64,000 nucleotides of DNA, from NCBI GenBank assembly GCA_036873135.1, contig JAPTYO010000007.1:664763-728762 (forward strand), read 5' to 3'. Both the position numbers and the translations under genes were made by a program. This DNA is from Clarkia xantiana subsp. parviflora (lineage: Eukaryota; Streptophyta; Magnoliopsida; Myrtales; Onagraceae). Positions 46,178 to 58,829 of this stretch are shown piece by piece. The notes under the pieces are model-generated. The model worked only from the letters and a program-made list of their open reading frames with translations, did not search any database and was not told where the DNA came from. How positions within the stretch are numbered: the first letter of the stretch is position 1; each line of letters begins with the position of its first letter.

Positions 46178-46702
46178 GGGAAAAGTATCTAAAACATGCA
46201 ACATGTTTGAAAAAGATGGTTATATGGACCAATATGTTTTAAAACGTAAAACATGTTTGAAAAAGATGGTTTTATGGACTAAAATGTTTTAAAATGTACA
46301 ACAAACTTACATAAGATGGTAAAATGACGTATCATCCACTTGTTGTCACTAGTCTCATTAAGTGGAAACGTGCGTATCAAGTTTTTAAAATATTTGTATT
46401 TTTATTATTAGTATCTACTACATCCACCCATTAGTAATCATTGTTATGTATAAATTAACTTCTTTCTTTCTTTAATTATTATTTTTTTTTCTATAAAATG
46501 TGTTCCGCACGTGTCCAATTAATGAAACTATTGATAACAAGTGGACGGTATGTCATTTTAACATCTTATGTAAGTTTGTTGTACATTTTAATACATATTG
46601 GTCCATAAAACCATTTTTTTCAAACATGTTGTACATTTTAAAATATATCGGTCCATATAACCATATTTTTCAAACATGTTGCATGTTTTACATACTTTTC
46701 CC
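46178..46702. mobile_element. MULE-like MITE with perfect 9-bp TSD (family E)
   Basis: A 525-bp element flanked by perfect AATATTTTA repeats (46169-46177 and 46703-46711). Termini are GGGAAAAGTAT and ATACTTTTCCC. The arms contain ACATGTTTGAAAAAGATGGT, partly duplicated on the left, with complements on the right (ACCATTTTTTTCAAACATGT). No ORF. Confidence 0.88.
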
Positions 46703-47291
46703 AATATTTTAACTCAATATTAGTGATTATTATGTCTCTATTTATCTTATGTGTATATAATAATAATATTTAAAATGTATATTTATATTACTCTAATTTC
46801 TCTGTATATATTATATAATTGAGAGCTGATAATAAATAATAGAGGATGAAGAATAGTATTATAGAAAGGGATTCAAATCTCCACTTATATATGTTAAGAT
46901 TTTAATACATATTCTTAAATTTAAAATTTTTATATTTAGAATTCACTAATTTCAAAACTAATAGGATTTTTTTAAAAAAAAAAAATCAAAAAATTAATCA
47001 CACAATGCGTGTACGGTGTATCCCATCTCGGTACGTGGCAGCCGACCAACCGCGACCAAACGCGCAACGCGGCCCGTCCTTTGACTTCCTCGATCCATCA
47101 AAATCGTCTCTTTTTCATCTTCGTCATCCATTCACTCACTTCATCTACCAATCCATACACTTGCAGACGAGACACAAATTGCTAATTTATATCAATCAAG
47201 ATCCGCCAACCCTAGCGTTATCCATCGTCTTCCCTTCTAGAAAGCTGTCCTGCTCTGCGGAGATCAAATCCCTCGCCGCCGGCAAAACAAA

Positions 47292-47569
47292 ATGGTAAGT
47301 CTTGATCTTCTCCTCCTTCTATTCCATTTTCCGCGTGTTGACTTGTTTGCATCGTTCGCTATGTGTGTTTCACATTCTGTCGACAAACCCAATCTCTATC
47401 ATTGTCAATGAAGTTGCGAATTAGGAAGATTTATAGGATCCCCATTGCACTGAAATTGTTGGTTGATTCTGATTCTGTCATTCTTATTCCTGTTGTCTTT
47501 CTATAGATTTCAGGCTTTTCAGCTGACAGATCCGATGAAGGACTCATGTGGGAACAGCAGATTCTGTGA
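47292..47569 (+). promoter_or_regulatory. Upstream ORF spanning the 5' UTR intron of MCU
   Basis: ATG 47292-47294 sits directly before a strong donor (ATG|GTAAGT). Splicing to the acceptor CTATAG (exon from 47507) gives a 21-codon ORF that begins Met-Ile-Ser-Gly and stops at TGA 47567-47569. That is 71 nt before the MCU start. If the intron is retained, a different frame follows the ATG. The model is inferred from splice signals alone. Confidence 0.5.
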
Positions 47570-47640
47570 CATTCAGTGCTTCTCTTAGTATAGAATTGGT
47601 ACTTACTCAATTACAATATACTCGTATTCAAGAAGCAAAA

Positions 47641-49399
47641 ATGTGGAGCAGATTTTTGCTGTCTAGTCATCTAAGGCGTGGTGTGTCTGGCATTGCCTCT
47701 ATCAAAAGGAATGACAACATAGTACCCTATGGAATGGGATTTGGGGGTATTGTTGATTTCAGGCATTGGGGTATCCCTGCCCCAACAGGATCGGTTCTCG
47801 GCGTGTTAAGAAGGACTTTTTCGGTCTCACTTCCCTCAGAAGCAGCTGCAGATGCTGATAATTCTTCTGGTTTGCCTCCCAGAAGTTCCTGTACAGAAGG
47901 AGATCCATTAACAGTTGCAGAGGCCAAACGGTTGATGAGGCTGGTGAATGTGGAGAGCTTGAAGATGAAGCTTGGGATGGAAGGCAAGGAAATTATAGGG
48001 TACAAGGAGCTTTTGGAGGCATGTCAAAGCATGGGTGTTGCTAGGACTGTTGATGAGGCAACTACTTTTGCTCAGGTCCTTGATGAAGCTGGTGTTGTCC
48101 TTCTCTTTCGAGACAAGGTCTACCTTCACCCAGATAAGGTATTTTGTCAATGTCTCAAACTTCTATCTCATTGTGCATAGTTCTTTAATTGATGGTTACC
48201 TCATTGGTTCTTTGAGTTGCATATAGTGTTGACTCTCCTGTTTTTATTGCCTGTGTATGTCCAACACCTTGATGATCACCTCAATCGTTCTTTCAGCTTT
48301 GCTAGCCCTAAGTTTGTAGTAATTATTCAGTTGCTATAACACAAGTTTATCTGTAGATGTGAGTAATATGCACATTTCAGTAATGCTTCCTGCAAATACA
48401 TAAGTTGGACACATTTTAAACCTGAAGATGATTGAAGGTTAAATATTACAGTTGAGCTTATTATCTTTTACCTGTTGATTCAATTCTTGGCCCCGGGCGT
48501 CAACTAAAAAGCAAATTTTAATTTAAGCCGTTGGCTACTATTTGTTGTGGAGTTATGTTATGCGTAAATTAACATTTTACGAGCAGGTTTGTAGTTAGTA
48601 CCTTTTCATGTCTATATATATTCCAGATGTGGACTTAATTATTATTTCAATTAAATTAGATAAACTACTTCACGGGTGCCACTTTGTTCATGTAAGTAAT
48701 GTATTGATAAAAGATCCTCAATTTTTTTTTTTTTTGGCTACTTTATTATTTATCATCCTGCTTGACTAATTCTTAGTTTCTTACCAGTTTGGGGATCAGT
48801 AAAATATTTCTGGCAGTACTAATATCTGATTTGAAGCAGCTGGAGGAGATTATAACTGTATTTGATAGTAATCTAATGATGCTATGCAGGTGGTGGATCT
48901 GGTGAGAAAAGCTATGCCTATTGCTCTTATACCGGACGACGATCCAACAAGAGATGAGCTCAAACAACTTCAAGAAAAGAAAGAAGAAATTGATGTCTTG
49001 GCACACAAGCATGTCCGCCGCATCCTATGGACTGGGCTCGGGCTATCTGTTTTCCAGGTCAGTCTCTTCTTCCGGTTGACATTCTGGGAGTTCTCGTGGG
49101 ACGTGATGGAGCCAATAGCATTTTTCACAACCGCCACGGGGATAGTAATAGGGTATGCCTATTTCCTCATCACCTCGAGAGACCCGACCTACCAAGACCT
49201 GATGAAAAGGTTGTTCATTCGAAGCCAGAGGAAGTTGTTTGTGAAGCACAAGTTTGATGTGCCTAGATTTGTTGAGTTGCAGACCAAGTGCAGGTCGCCA
49301 ATGGATGCTAGGGCTTCAATTAAGAACAGGGTGGGGAAGGAGGTGGATCTGGAAGATGCATTGGTTCGAAATCAGAAATCTGAGTTTTTCTCAGTTTGA
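47641..49399 (+). CDS. MCU: Mitochondrial calcium uniporter pore subunit
   Basis: Pore-forming subunit that carries Ca2+ across the inner mitochondrial membrane. Exons 47641-48138 and 48890-49399 (phase 0), 335 residues. The start [14 protein letters not shown] at 47641 gives an Arg/Ser-rich presequence. Residues about 80-200 form the matrix domain ([51 protein letters not shown]). The first membrane span (about 212-232, [12 protein letters not shown]) is followed by the selectivity motif WDVMEP (236-241) and the second span ([17 protein letters not shown]). WDVMEP is the plant form of the conserved DIME motif. The two-exon structure is usual for plant MCUs. The 5' UTR probably has an intron (47295-47506) and an upstream ORF. 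Plants have several MCU paralogs and I cannot say which this is. Confidence 0.94.
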
Positions 49400-51699
49400 A
49401 AGGATATGGCAGTTTTTGTGTTCTCCCTCCATGATTTTGGATTCTAACTTAACAATGGCCATCAAAATGAGAGATTTTGAAGTTATTAGTAATAGTGCTG
49501 GCAATAAAAGCATTATTACTTGGGGGTATATTGGTTGATCTGCTAATTGACAGTGTTGCTGCTGTCTTCTTACTTTACTATGTTGTGTTTACATTATTAT
49601 TTTATGTTATGGAACAAAGTCATATGCTCCAAGAGAGTGTCTGTGGCAGCCCATTTTGCTTTGGTGGGATCTAGTAATTAACCTCATTTTGTTCTTATAA
49701 CTTTTTCACTGCAAAACAAAATATTACACTCTAAAGATATTATATTTTAATGAATAGTTTTTTTTTGGCCAATTATTTTTTAATTAATATAGTTAAAGGG
49801 TCTTTTACTGTCATATGTTTGACCAAAGTTAGCTTTGTATGTGTGTGTGTGTGTTTTTTTTGTTTTTTGTCATATATTTGCATTTTGTAAATTTTTAGTG
49901 CATCTGTTAGTCAACCGACAAAATTTGACCGTTAAGTATTTATGTGCAAGTCATGTGATAAAATGGTTCTGAAATAAAATCGAGTTTATTTTTATTTTTA
50001 AAATAATTAAAGATAATATTGTGATTATTAGTTGAGAAATCAAATCGAAATAAAATTAATTGACCAAATCTATTTTTTTAATTGATACTAGGTGACTGTT
50101 GAGTACTGACTAGACCTTCAACTTGTGGTCCAGATGATTTGGGCCACCGTTCTGAACAATAAAACCGGGGCCCATATGGAAAGGAGAAGTAATACGGTCC
50201 TCAAACTCTCAAGGGGTGTTTTTTTATGGATGTAATATAGTATGTAATCTCATTTTAACGTTGTTTGGTTTGGCAAACAACGTAGTGTGCATTGTAATAT
50301 AATATCTATTGTAATCTGAGATTACGTCCGAACTCAATTTAACATAACGTCTAAAAATGGATAAAATGTGAGATTACGTCTAATATTATGGAGTGTTATT
50401 ATTTTATTATTATTTATTAAATAAATAAATATTTTGTATTATCTTTATAATTTATTATTTTTTAATTTTTATATACTTAATAAGTCATTATTATAATAAA
50501 TAATTATGCACGTGATGTTAGAGTTTAGTATAAAATGAGTAAATTTTTTTCGTTAGTATTTCTTTATGGAAATTTCTTTTAGTAGCTGAGTGGAATGGAT
50601 ACACTTTTGTAGATCTATTAACGAGTACTCTTTATTAATATTATAATACCACCCGGTTTACAGCTTGTGGCTGAGGTTTTCTGGTTGTTCGAGTGTCAGA
50701 AGAAGAAAAAAAACCAGTACGCCCTTAAAAAATATAATAATGTAAAGGAAATTATTAAAATTTACTTATTCAGTCCTCAAACTTCATTTTGATGCATTTT
50801 TAGCGCTCAATTTTTTTATACATCCAACACGATTTTTGCGCTCATTCATGTTCACGAACACCAACACCACATACATAATTTTACATTCGTATTTTTTTTT
50901 TGTTGTGATAAATTAGTCAGTTGTACGTCCACATGTGAAATATTTATGTAAATATGTTATATCTCATAGTAAAATTATGAATTTCACATATTATATTTTA
51001 CAAGTTTTCAGTGTAGAGTGACAAAATTAAAGCAAGAAATAGTTGAAATTTTAAAAGTTATTAAAATGACTAATTAAAAAAAGTACTCAATGTCAAAAAA
51101 GTATTCAAGAATCAGATTAAATAACATCATTTTATCATGTTATTGTTGTGTCGTATTATAATACATAAATATGAACATAACATGAAAAATTACTTCATTT
51201 CAGTAATGTTCGTATTATTATTCTATGATATGGCTGCATGCACACGATCTTTCCGTTCGTATTTGTGGCGTGTTATCATTTATATAATAAAATTGTAACC
51301 CATAAGAGTAGCTGACATAGATGCCACTTATATCTATTATCTACTACTGATGCTAGTCAAACCAAACTTCTTATATTTCACGGACTTAATTGCTACAAAA
51401 GAAGAGGTTGAGGAAAATAAGTTACATTTCTAGAGATGGGGGACCTAAAGAACTTTATTCAGGACACTAGATAATAAAATATTGTGGAAATACAGAAGAG
51501 GGAAAATAAATAAATGGAAGAAAAAGTGCACTTTTACAAGGTGAGCCACAAACAACCGTCCACCTGGCACGCTGTAGAGACCACTCCACTCCAACGCGGC
51601 TTGGGAACCTCAAATATGCAAAATTCATTTTTCTGATAAAATTAAATCAAATAAATACTAGTGGCTGAGATTGCCCCAAAGCCACCATACTCTTCTAGT
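49400..51699. other. Intergenic region, AT-rich, with MITE remnants and LHY promoter
   Basis: MCU 3' flank, then a remnant of family C (about 49795-49990), a GGTGTTTTTTTATGG-bounded fragment typical of small hAT-like MITEs (about 50215-50400), a G-box CACGTG near 50509, and AT-rich DNA. The last few hundred bases should contain the LHY promoter. I did not find a clear evening element (AAAATATCT). No gene was seen. Confidence 0.5.
49795..49990 (+). repeat. Family C MITE remnant
   Basis: Retains the order of the left arm of the element at 1508-2305: GGGTCTTTTACTGTCATATG, a TG-rich stretch, TTTTTGTCATATATTTG, AAATTTGACCGTTAAGTATT, then GTGCAAGTCATGTGA. The other arm is absent. Confidence 0.5.
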
Positions 51700-52499
51700 T
51701 TAGTTTCTGGTGTTTAGGTCTCTATCTATTCATTTCTTCTTCTTCTTCGATGCGATTCGACGCTCTCGATTCGATTGAGGTGTTCGGTTCCAACAGTTCG
51801 ATCCACCATCGGCACCACCGCGCATGTGCGGATTCACCGATGAGCATTCTGGTGAATAATACTTGATCTCGGTGGAGCTGACGCAGTTCATGGCTCGTCC
51901 TCTTCCATTTCTCTCTCTCCATTTTTTTTTTGTTAGCATTCATATGTTCTTTGTTGCTTCGATTGATTGTTACTGGTTCTGGAGGAAGAATTTGTTGTGG
52001 TTAAGGCTTGCTGCCTCAGTAACTGAGTACGGTGATTGGGGTTAAGTTTCTGATTGAACTGTTGTACTGTACAGTCCTACCACCTCACTCTCTCTGTCCG
52101 TCCATTTCTTGAAGGTTTAGGTGTCTATGATGGTTAAGAATCCCCAACTGAAGAACTTCGTTTTTACTGTTTTGGCTTAAGAAGAAAAGGTGTATCTCTG
52201 ATTACAGTGGATATTCATCCTTAAATCTCGGTGAAAAAACTTACTTGTTCGTGAATTTTATTCTTATGTACTGTGATTTTGATTCCTGCAACTCGAATTC
52301 GTGAGTGAATGATATAAAGGGTAGGATGATCTCTGTCTGTGGCTATTGATTGCGTTCTTTTGCAGTAATAGCTAGTTTGCTGTTGGCTCCCTCCATGGCA
52401 GAAGAGGCGTAGGAGAACTCTGCTTGTTCTGCCATTGCTTTTTTGGGGAGGATCTGAAGCAGCACAGCAACTTAGCTAGCTGTCTTGTACCCACCCCCA
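51700..52499 (+). promoter_or_regulatory. Long LHY 5' leader with upstream ATGs
   Basis: The 800 bp before the LHY ATG contain CT-rich stretches, as in plant leaders. Small upstream ORFs include one from ATG 52127 (tandem ATGATG, about 17 codons) and a 5-codon ATG..TAG at 52395-52412. A good acceptor TTTTGCAG at about 52365 suggests a 5' UTR intron, so not all of these ATGs need be in the mature mRNA. Confidence 0.5.
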
Positions 52500-55400
52500 A
52501 TGGAGACATACTCCTCTGGCGAAGAAATCATTGTCAAGGTCCATGTCCATACCATCTGCTTATATCTCCTCTCTTCTCTTCTGTCACTGTTGTGCCTCTT
52601 CTTTAGTATGTAGAAAATTATGTGAAACCTTTCCTTCCTTAATTAAGCCAATGTCTGACGCCAGACTCGGAAGCCTTATACTATCACGAAGCAACGAGAG
52701 CGATGGACTGAGGAGGAACACAACAGGTTCCTGGAAGCACTCAAGCTTTATGGACGAGCCTGGCAGCGCATAGAAGGTCATTTGTTTTACATTGCTCTCA
52801 CTCACTGCCATATTCCTTAATTCCCCTCTTTAATAACTTGACATGATGATTGATTTAGCCTTATATACTGAACTAATAACATGCAACTTAGCTTTAAGAT
52901 TTAGTCGTAAGTGTCGGTTGTCAGCCACCAGAATGGCTAAGGGGCTAACACTTTGTAACTTCTATTTCAGTCTCTTAATTGGCATCCATTTCTTGTGTCC
53001 ATTTGGTTTTCCTCTTCGTGCTTTACAGAACATATAGGAACAAAGACGGCTGTGCAGATAAGAAGTCATGCACAAAAGTTTTTTACAAAGGTCAGTTGGC
53101 GCATTTTCAACTTTTGCTAAAACTATTGTCACATGCATATTTCATCCCCATATACCTAGTTTTGAATTACGTGTATCGTGGTGAATTTGAGTTTGCTCAG
53201 ATGAACATTATGTGATCATGTTGAATCTCATGTTTCTTTCTTGATTTTTTTGGCTTTGATATTCTGAACATGACCATGCATTGGAAACTTTATACACTTG
53301 CTAACACAGTAAAAAGTATCTCTGGATTTCTAGCAGGCTACTGAGAGGACAATGGATTTGGATGTTTTTCTTCAATTGTATTGTGGGAGTAAGATCAAAT
53401 AAAGTACAAATTGAGTTGATAATGGTTTGTTGGTGGTTTTGCTTTAATGTCAAGGAAAATGATTTCAGTCCCCATGCACCCCATAATTTATTATTTGGTG
53501 GTATTGACAAAGAGATTCAAATCTATCTTAGATTTCAAGTTTCCTTGTATTTATCTGTTTGTAGGGAAGGTAGTTCATCATACATTGAAATTGAAGACTA
53601 CATATCCATTTTATTCAGGAAACTACTACTGTATTTTTTATGCTATAAAACATAATCTTGGTTTGGGCAAAGCAACTTTTAGGTCCATGAAATACCCACT
53701 AACCCCATGGACCGGTTAGCTGCAGGTTTAAGCTTGAGTACTGGGTGGCCCATCGTGAAAAATGTTTACACTTTGGCGGCGTGGGGAATCAATCCTGTGT
53801 CGTGTGGCCACTTGCACACACACAGTCTACTCTTTTACAGCTAAACAACCTCATGGGATTATTACTGTAAACTTTTAACCTGGTCATTCTTCCAATCTTA
53901 TTTAAGTTGTTTTTTCATTTTCCATAACTTACAATTTACAGAGTGGTCAAATATTCGGATGACATGTAGCATTGATTTTTTTTTAATGGCTCCTTATGAT
54001 TGCGGTGGAGGAAAAATTGTTCAACTGCAGTGACCTTACCTTGTAAGCAAGCTGCTTAAGATGGGCACCCTTGTTGTTTGGCATGCATCCTTTTGTTCTT
54101 TATCCAACTTCCATGCTTTATTTATTGAAGTGGTGTTTCCATTTGGCTATCTTAAGTTCCCTACCTGGTAACATCTCTCACAACTCGGGCAAAGTTTTCT
54201 CTGTCTCATTTTTATTTTTTTGAACTTCAGTTTCTGCCTTGAGTTTGGTGCCCCAGTTATACATTGATCGTTTCATTAGACCATGTTTGTTTCATTAGAC
54301 CATGTTTCACACCGTTTCAGATTTAACTTCTTATTGGAGTTCAATGTTTTTGTTCAATAATCTAATGCTCGTCTACATTAGATTGCTAAATACGTTTCAC
54401 TCTCAGGTCGAAAAAGAGGCACTTGTGAAGGGCATTCCAGTTGGAAAGTCTATAGATATAGACATTCCACCTCCACGCCCAAAGAGAAAACCAAGCAATC
54501 CTTATCCTCGGAAAACTGGTGCTGTCACTCCTTTTCTGCAGGCGGGGTCGAAAGATGGAAGATCGCCAAACAATGAATCGTTTTTATCCTGTCAAAAAGT
54601 CACTGACTCGGAAACCGAACCACTTTCTGAAGTAAGATTTCTTCTCGTGTTATATGAGTTTGACTGACCATAAAAACTACTCATCAACCTGCTAATTCTA
54701 CTTTACATCTTTAATCAGAGGGCTAGATTTGTAGAAGAGCTTCCAAATTCCAAGGAAAATCAGGAAAAGAATTGCTCAGAAGTTTTTAATGTTCTTCAAG
54801 GTCACTTTTTATCAGTTTCTTCAACTAACGTGAATCCGCCAATACCGGTGGAAATCAAAAGACTATCCACTTTCAGAGAGTTTGTGCCACTAGTGAAAGA
54901 GGTAAACAAAAAGTTGTTCTAATGAAGATATACTATGCCATAAACTAATGTGAAGAGTCTAACCTAGAACATATGAGATGGAGATCCATTTAGTCTATTA
55001 ACTCCGCTCCAGTTGTAATTGGTCCGTATCTTGGAATTGGTACAGTTTATAACTGAAACTCATTCTAGTTTACTGTGAAACAGACTGTGCAGGAGTCGGG
55101 CGCAAGTAAACTCACTGGATTGGAGACCACTGAGCAGTCCCAGACCCATGAAAAATCAGTTGATTGCGGAAGAGACGACTATAATGGTGCATTGACAGCA
55201 GACGAGGTGCAAGCTCATAATAACTTCCCGAGGCATGTTCCTGTTCATGTTGTAGATCCAAAGCAGAACTCTTCGGGAGAAGAGAATGGACATTATAAAT
55301 CTTTTGCAAATCCAGCTGAATCTGCTACTGTTGAGCACAATGAGATGAGATTCGATCATTCGGTGTCATCCTTCCACCCACCCTTTGCTCCTATGCATCA

Positions 55401-57701
55401 TAATCACTTGGACTATAGGTCGTTTCTCCAGATGTCGTCCACATTTTCGAGTCTATTGGTCTCCACTCTGCTACAAAACCCTGCAGCACATGCAGCAGCT
55501 AGTTTTGCAGCTGCTTACTGGCCCTATAATGCTGCAGAAGCCTCTGCTGCTGACTCTTGTGTGTCTGGTCAGGGGAGGCAAATGAGCTCCCCTCCAAGTA
55601 TGGCAGCTCTTGCTGCTGCTACAGTTGCTGCAGCAACTGCATGGTGGGCCGCCCATGGGATGCTCCCTCTTTGCACTCCTCTGCAGTCCGGGTTCACCTG
55701 CACCCCTCCCTCTTCATCTGTACCCACCAATGGAGTTGGGCAGCCTTCTTCAGTTGAGACTGAGCTTAGGATGATGACCGAAGATCCCAAGGAACCTGCT
55801 CGTTCTGAACAGAATCTTCCAGCAGTCTTGCAGGTGTCATTTCAATTGTTCTGGTATTTAATATCTTTTAGGAAGGATTTAGTTACACTATTATGAACTT
55901 TTTGCCTTTTTAGTTTTGCTTATGCATTGCAGATACCAAAAATGCATTAACTGAAGTCTAGTATGCAATGCTGAAAAGATTCAGCAAGTGTATTCAGCCG
56001 TTTTTTAAACAAGGCCCTTACATTTTTTTATTTTTTATTTTTTGGTTTCAGTTGAATGATGCTCCCAAGTCGTCCCTGACAGTATCGGCAGACTCTGCGG
56101 AAAGTGGCGTGAGAAAAACTGTGAACAAGCCAAAAGATGCTGACAACGAGAAGGCGGTTGGAGAGACTGAAATCCACGACTTGAATAAGACAAACGTGGG
56201 TGGCAAACCAGTTGACCGCTCCTCATGTGGTTCAAACACGGCTTCCAGCAGTGATGTGGAGACTGATGCTTTAGAAAAACAAGAGAACAGCAAGGACATG
56301 ACCATTGGGGCCCTTCCCTTAGTTGGTCCTGATTTGAGTAGTCCCTTAGAAGCAGAGAATTCCAATCGCCGGAGAATCGCCACCAACACGGGCGATTCCT
56401 GGAAAGAGGTCTCCGAGGAGGTAAAATCTATGAGTCCACTATAACAAGATAACCGTCTTGGCTTGCTTTTTCTGCATCTAACCTAGTATCAACTTTAAGA
56501 AAGTGTTATGGACTGAACTTGTATGGGCAATTGGTGTTAGGTTTACAGAGTGAATGAGCTCTATAGCCTAATGGGCTAAGTCCTTTTGGCTGAGTTCTAT
56601 AGTCTAGTCTTTATGAAATGACCCATACAATCAATGTGAGACAAATAACATGCTCCCCCCATAAAAACCAACTTCCTCACTGGCCAAAGTCAGGTTCCAC
56701 ATAACTGACTCTCCATGCCACCGGCCACCCCTCCATGAACTACCACTCCAATGTTGTCTCTGATACTATTAGTTTTAAGGATTAACAGGTCTTTTGGTTC
56801 ATGATGTTTGACCACTTTTGAGTTTTGGTACATGATATTTTTTTTTTCCTAGTTTTAGTACTATATGTTTGCAGATTTTTCTAGTTTTGGTACGACTATT
56901 ACAGTCCGTCCATTTTTTCCGTTAAGTGACATGTGCAAGTCACGTGATCCACCCTAAACTTTCAATTTTGTTCAAATTTGGGGGAATTGACCCTATTAGT
57001 TTTAAAAGCAAACTAGTCTGGAAAGAACTATATATGTGAAGATCCAATGGTTTTGTTCTCTAATAATGCCCCCTGCCGAGACTCAGTTGCAGGTTGGTTA
57101 GTTTCCAATACAACCTAAAATTTGATAGGCTTGACCAACCATCCTAACTGCCTGATATTTTAGATGAATGCATTGCCCGGTTAGTGGTTTTTATTCTTCC
57201 CCTATAATGTAGACAAGAACCAACTAATCTATAAATCTACATCTTACAGTCAAATGTGGGTTAAATTCGGTTTATAACTTCAAGATGTTTGAATTTTTTC
57301 AGGGACGGCTTGCCTTTCGAAAGTTGTTCTCCAGGAACATTTTACCACAGAGCTTCTCACCTCCACGCGGTCTGAAGAACCTAGAGATGGAACTAACTGT
57401 TGAAGAAGGCAAGGTAGTAGATGCAGCATCATCAGTAGCGATAGACCCTAACGGCAGGACATGGTTACCGAGCAGCGGCTTCAACACTCAACAGGTTGTA
57501 CAAGCCATTAGAGAAAGAGATGAAGAAGAGAATAGAGATGGTGAAGAGGGACTATTGAGTATCGGACTCGGGTATGGGAAGCTCAGGACTCGTCGGACTG
57601 GGTTTAAACCTTACAAGAGGTGTTCCGTGGTGGCTGCAAATATCGGTGCCCAAACCGAAGAGAATTGTCCCAAGAGAATACGATTGGATCGAGATTCTTG
57701 A
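52500..57701 (+). CDS. LHY: Circadian clock MYB-related factor LHY (CCA1/LHY type)
   Basis: Morning-expressed single-MYB repressor of the plant clock that binds evening elements in genes such as TOC1. Exons: 52500-52538, 52665-52776, 53029-53090, 54407-54631, 54719-54901, 55069-55833, 56052-56420, 57303-57701; 717 residues, all phases consistent. The N-terminus [13 protein letters not shown] resembles LHY (M-T-TSGEE). The MYB repeat is at about residues 21-71 ([21 protein letters not shown], then SHAQKFF at 63-69). It is followed by [19 protein letters not shown], diagnostic for CCA1/LHY. The middle is Ser/Ala-rich. The end has [20 protein letters not shown] and [11 protein letters not shown], as in LHY. 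The first coding exons are tiny, as in the family. Intron 7 holds a family C MITE remnant. Confidence 0.95.
56805..56995 (+). repeat. Family C MITE remnant in LHY intron 7
   Basis: One arm only: TTGGTTCATGATGTTTGACC, GTTTTGGTACATGAT, TAGTACTATATGTTTGCAG, TTCCGTTAAGTGACATGTGC, then AAGTCACGTGATCCACCCT. It matches the left arm of the element at 1508-2305. Confidence 0.6.
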
Positions 57702-58829
57702 TTATGACAGAATGCTGTATGTCTCTTCTTGTTCTTCTCATGTAATTTTATCTGTGCTGTGTAATTTGAAAATTTCTCGGAACTTTCGAGTTGGTAATGT
57801 GTGTGTTCTGGTGCTTCTGTGTCTATCTATTCTGCAACTTGGGAACCAAGCAAACTGCTAACTGTCTTGGAAGCTTTTTTTTAAAGAGACCAATTAATCT
57901 GTAATTTTCTTCTATATTTAAATTTTTTCTTGAATCATTAGTGTCTTCCTTTGTGGGAATGGTTTGAATCAGATATGAGGATTCTAGCTTATTCGATAGA
58001 GTATTAAAATCTACTCATTTCAAGCGTACAATGGTCTCATCTTAGCTAAGTTCAGAATTTTTGCTGGGTTAAGAACCTACGGAGGTTTGCCAAATGTGAA
58101 ATTATGTGTCATTCTGGTGTCTGAAGTTTAAATTGTTGATATTAGATGTTAGAAGTTTCAACTTTGTTGAAATTTGGTTTTCCGTCTATTTTTTCTGTCA
58201 AATTTAACAGAATGGTGTGAAAAGTTAAAATTGTCCCTGATACTTTTATATTATTTACTCCGGCCATACCCTACTCGGGCTGGACACCACCCAACTTCAG
58301 ACTGTCGATATCAATAATTTAAACTTCAGACCGTCAATATCAATAATTTAAACTTTAGACACTAAAATCTCACATACGACAAACTTTAGAGTTCAGACGG
58401 TTTATAGATTCTTAACCCATTTTTGCTCCAGTTGGCAACTTGGAACTTGCAGAGTCCAATATTTTACATTTCTGATTTATCCACGTAGATTTATTACTCT
58501 GAAAATCTAAATCAATCAAACTACGGTCGTTAATATTATATTATTGAAACAAGAAGCACATTTTTTATTAATCGTACTACACAGACTCAGCAATTCTTTC
58601 TTTAAGCGTAGGACTAAACTAGCATGCGCAGCAGATAACAAGCCTTTTACATTTTACACTGAGATAAGATGAATATTTTTGTCTCTACAAACACTGCAAA
58701 CAAGACACACACTGATCATACAATTCAAACCCAATTAAGCCACTTTATACAAGGCAAGCCAAGCCACAGCACAGCTACTACTTATTAATCACATTGTCAT
58801 GTATTTACATTATTACTGCTGCTGCTGCA
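57702..58829. other. Convergent intergenic region between LHY and the TCP11 gene
   Basis: LHY 3' UTR, then an intact short MITE (58066-58418), then the 3' UTR of the minus-strand TCP11 gene. No gene was seen. Confidence 0.65.
58066..58418. mobile_element. Short family A MITE with perfect 9-bp TSD
   Basis: A 353-bp element flanked by ATTTTTGCT at 58057-58065 and 58419-58427. Begins GGGTTAAGAACCTACGGAGG and ends TTTATAGATTCTTAACCC. The arms share GTGTCTGAAGTTTAAATTG with its complement. A partial duplication (CAATATCAATAATTTAAACTT) lies on the right. It fixes the true ends of family A and its target-site length. Confidence 0.88.

Larger units (their letters stand above)
44584..47291. other. 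Intergenic region dominated by two MULE-like MITEs
   Basis: HUA1 3' flank with a short hairpin (44872-44906), then AT-rich DNA, a large MITE (45272-46079), a second MITE (46178-46702), more AT-rich DNA, and the MCU promoter and leader from about 47000. The leader contains an uninterrupted reading frame at 47005-47298 that I consider chance. Confidence 0.65.

Noticed and set aside
47005..47298. 97-codon open frame upstream of MCU
   Set aside because: It crosses the likely 5' UTR donor at 47295, has no family resemblance, and lies where the MCU leader is expected.
53362..53719. Open frames in LHY intron 3
   Set aside because: They lack similarity to known proteins and lie between exons 53029-53090 and 54407-54631, which join in phase.
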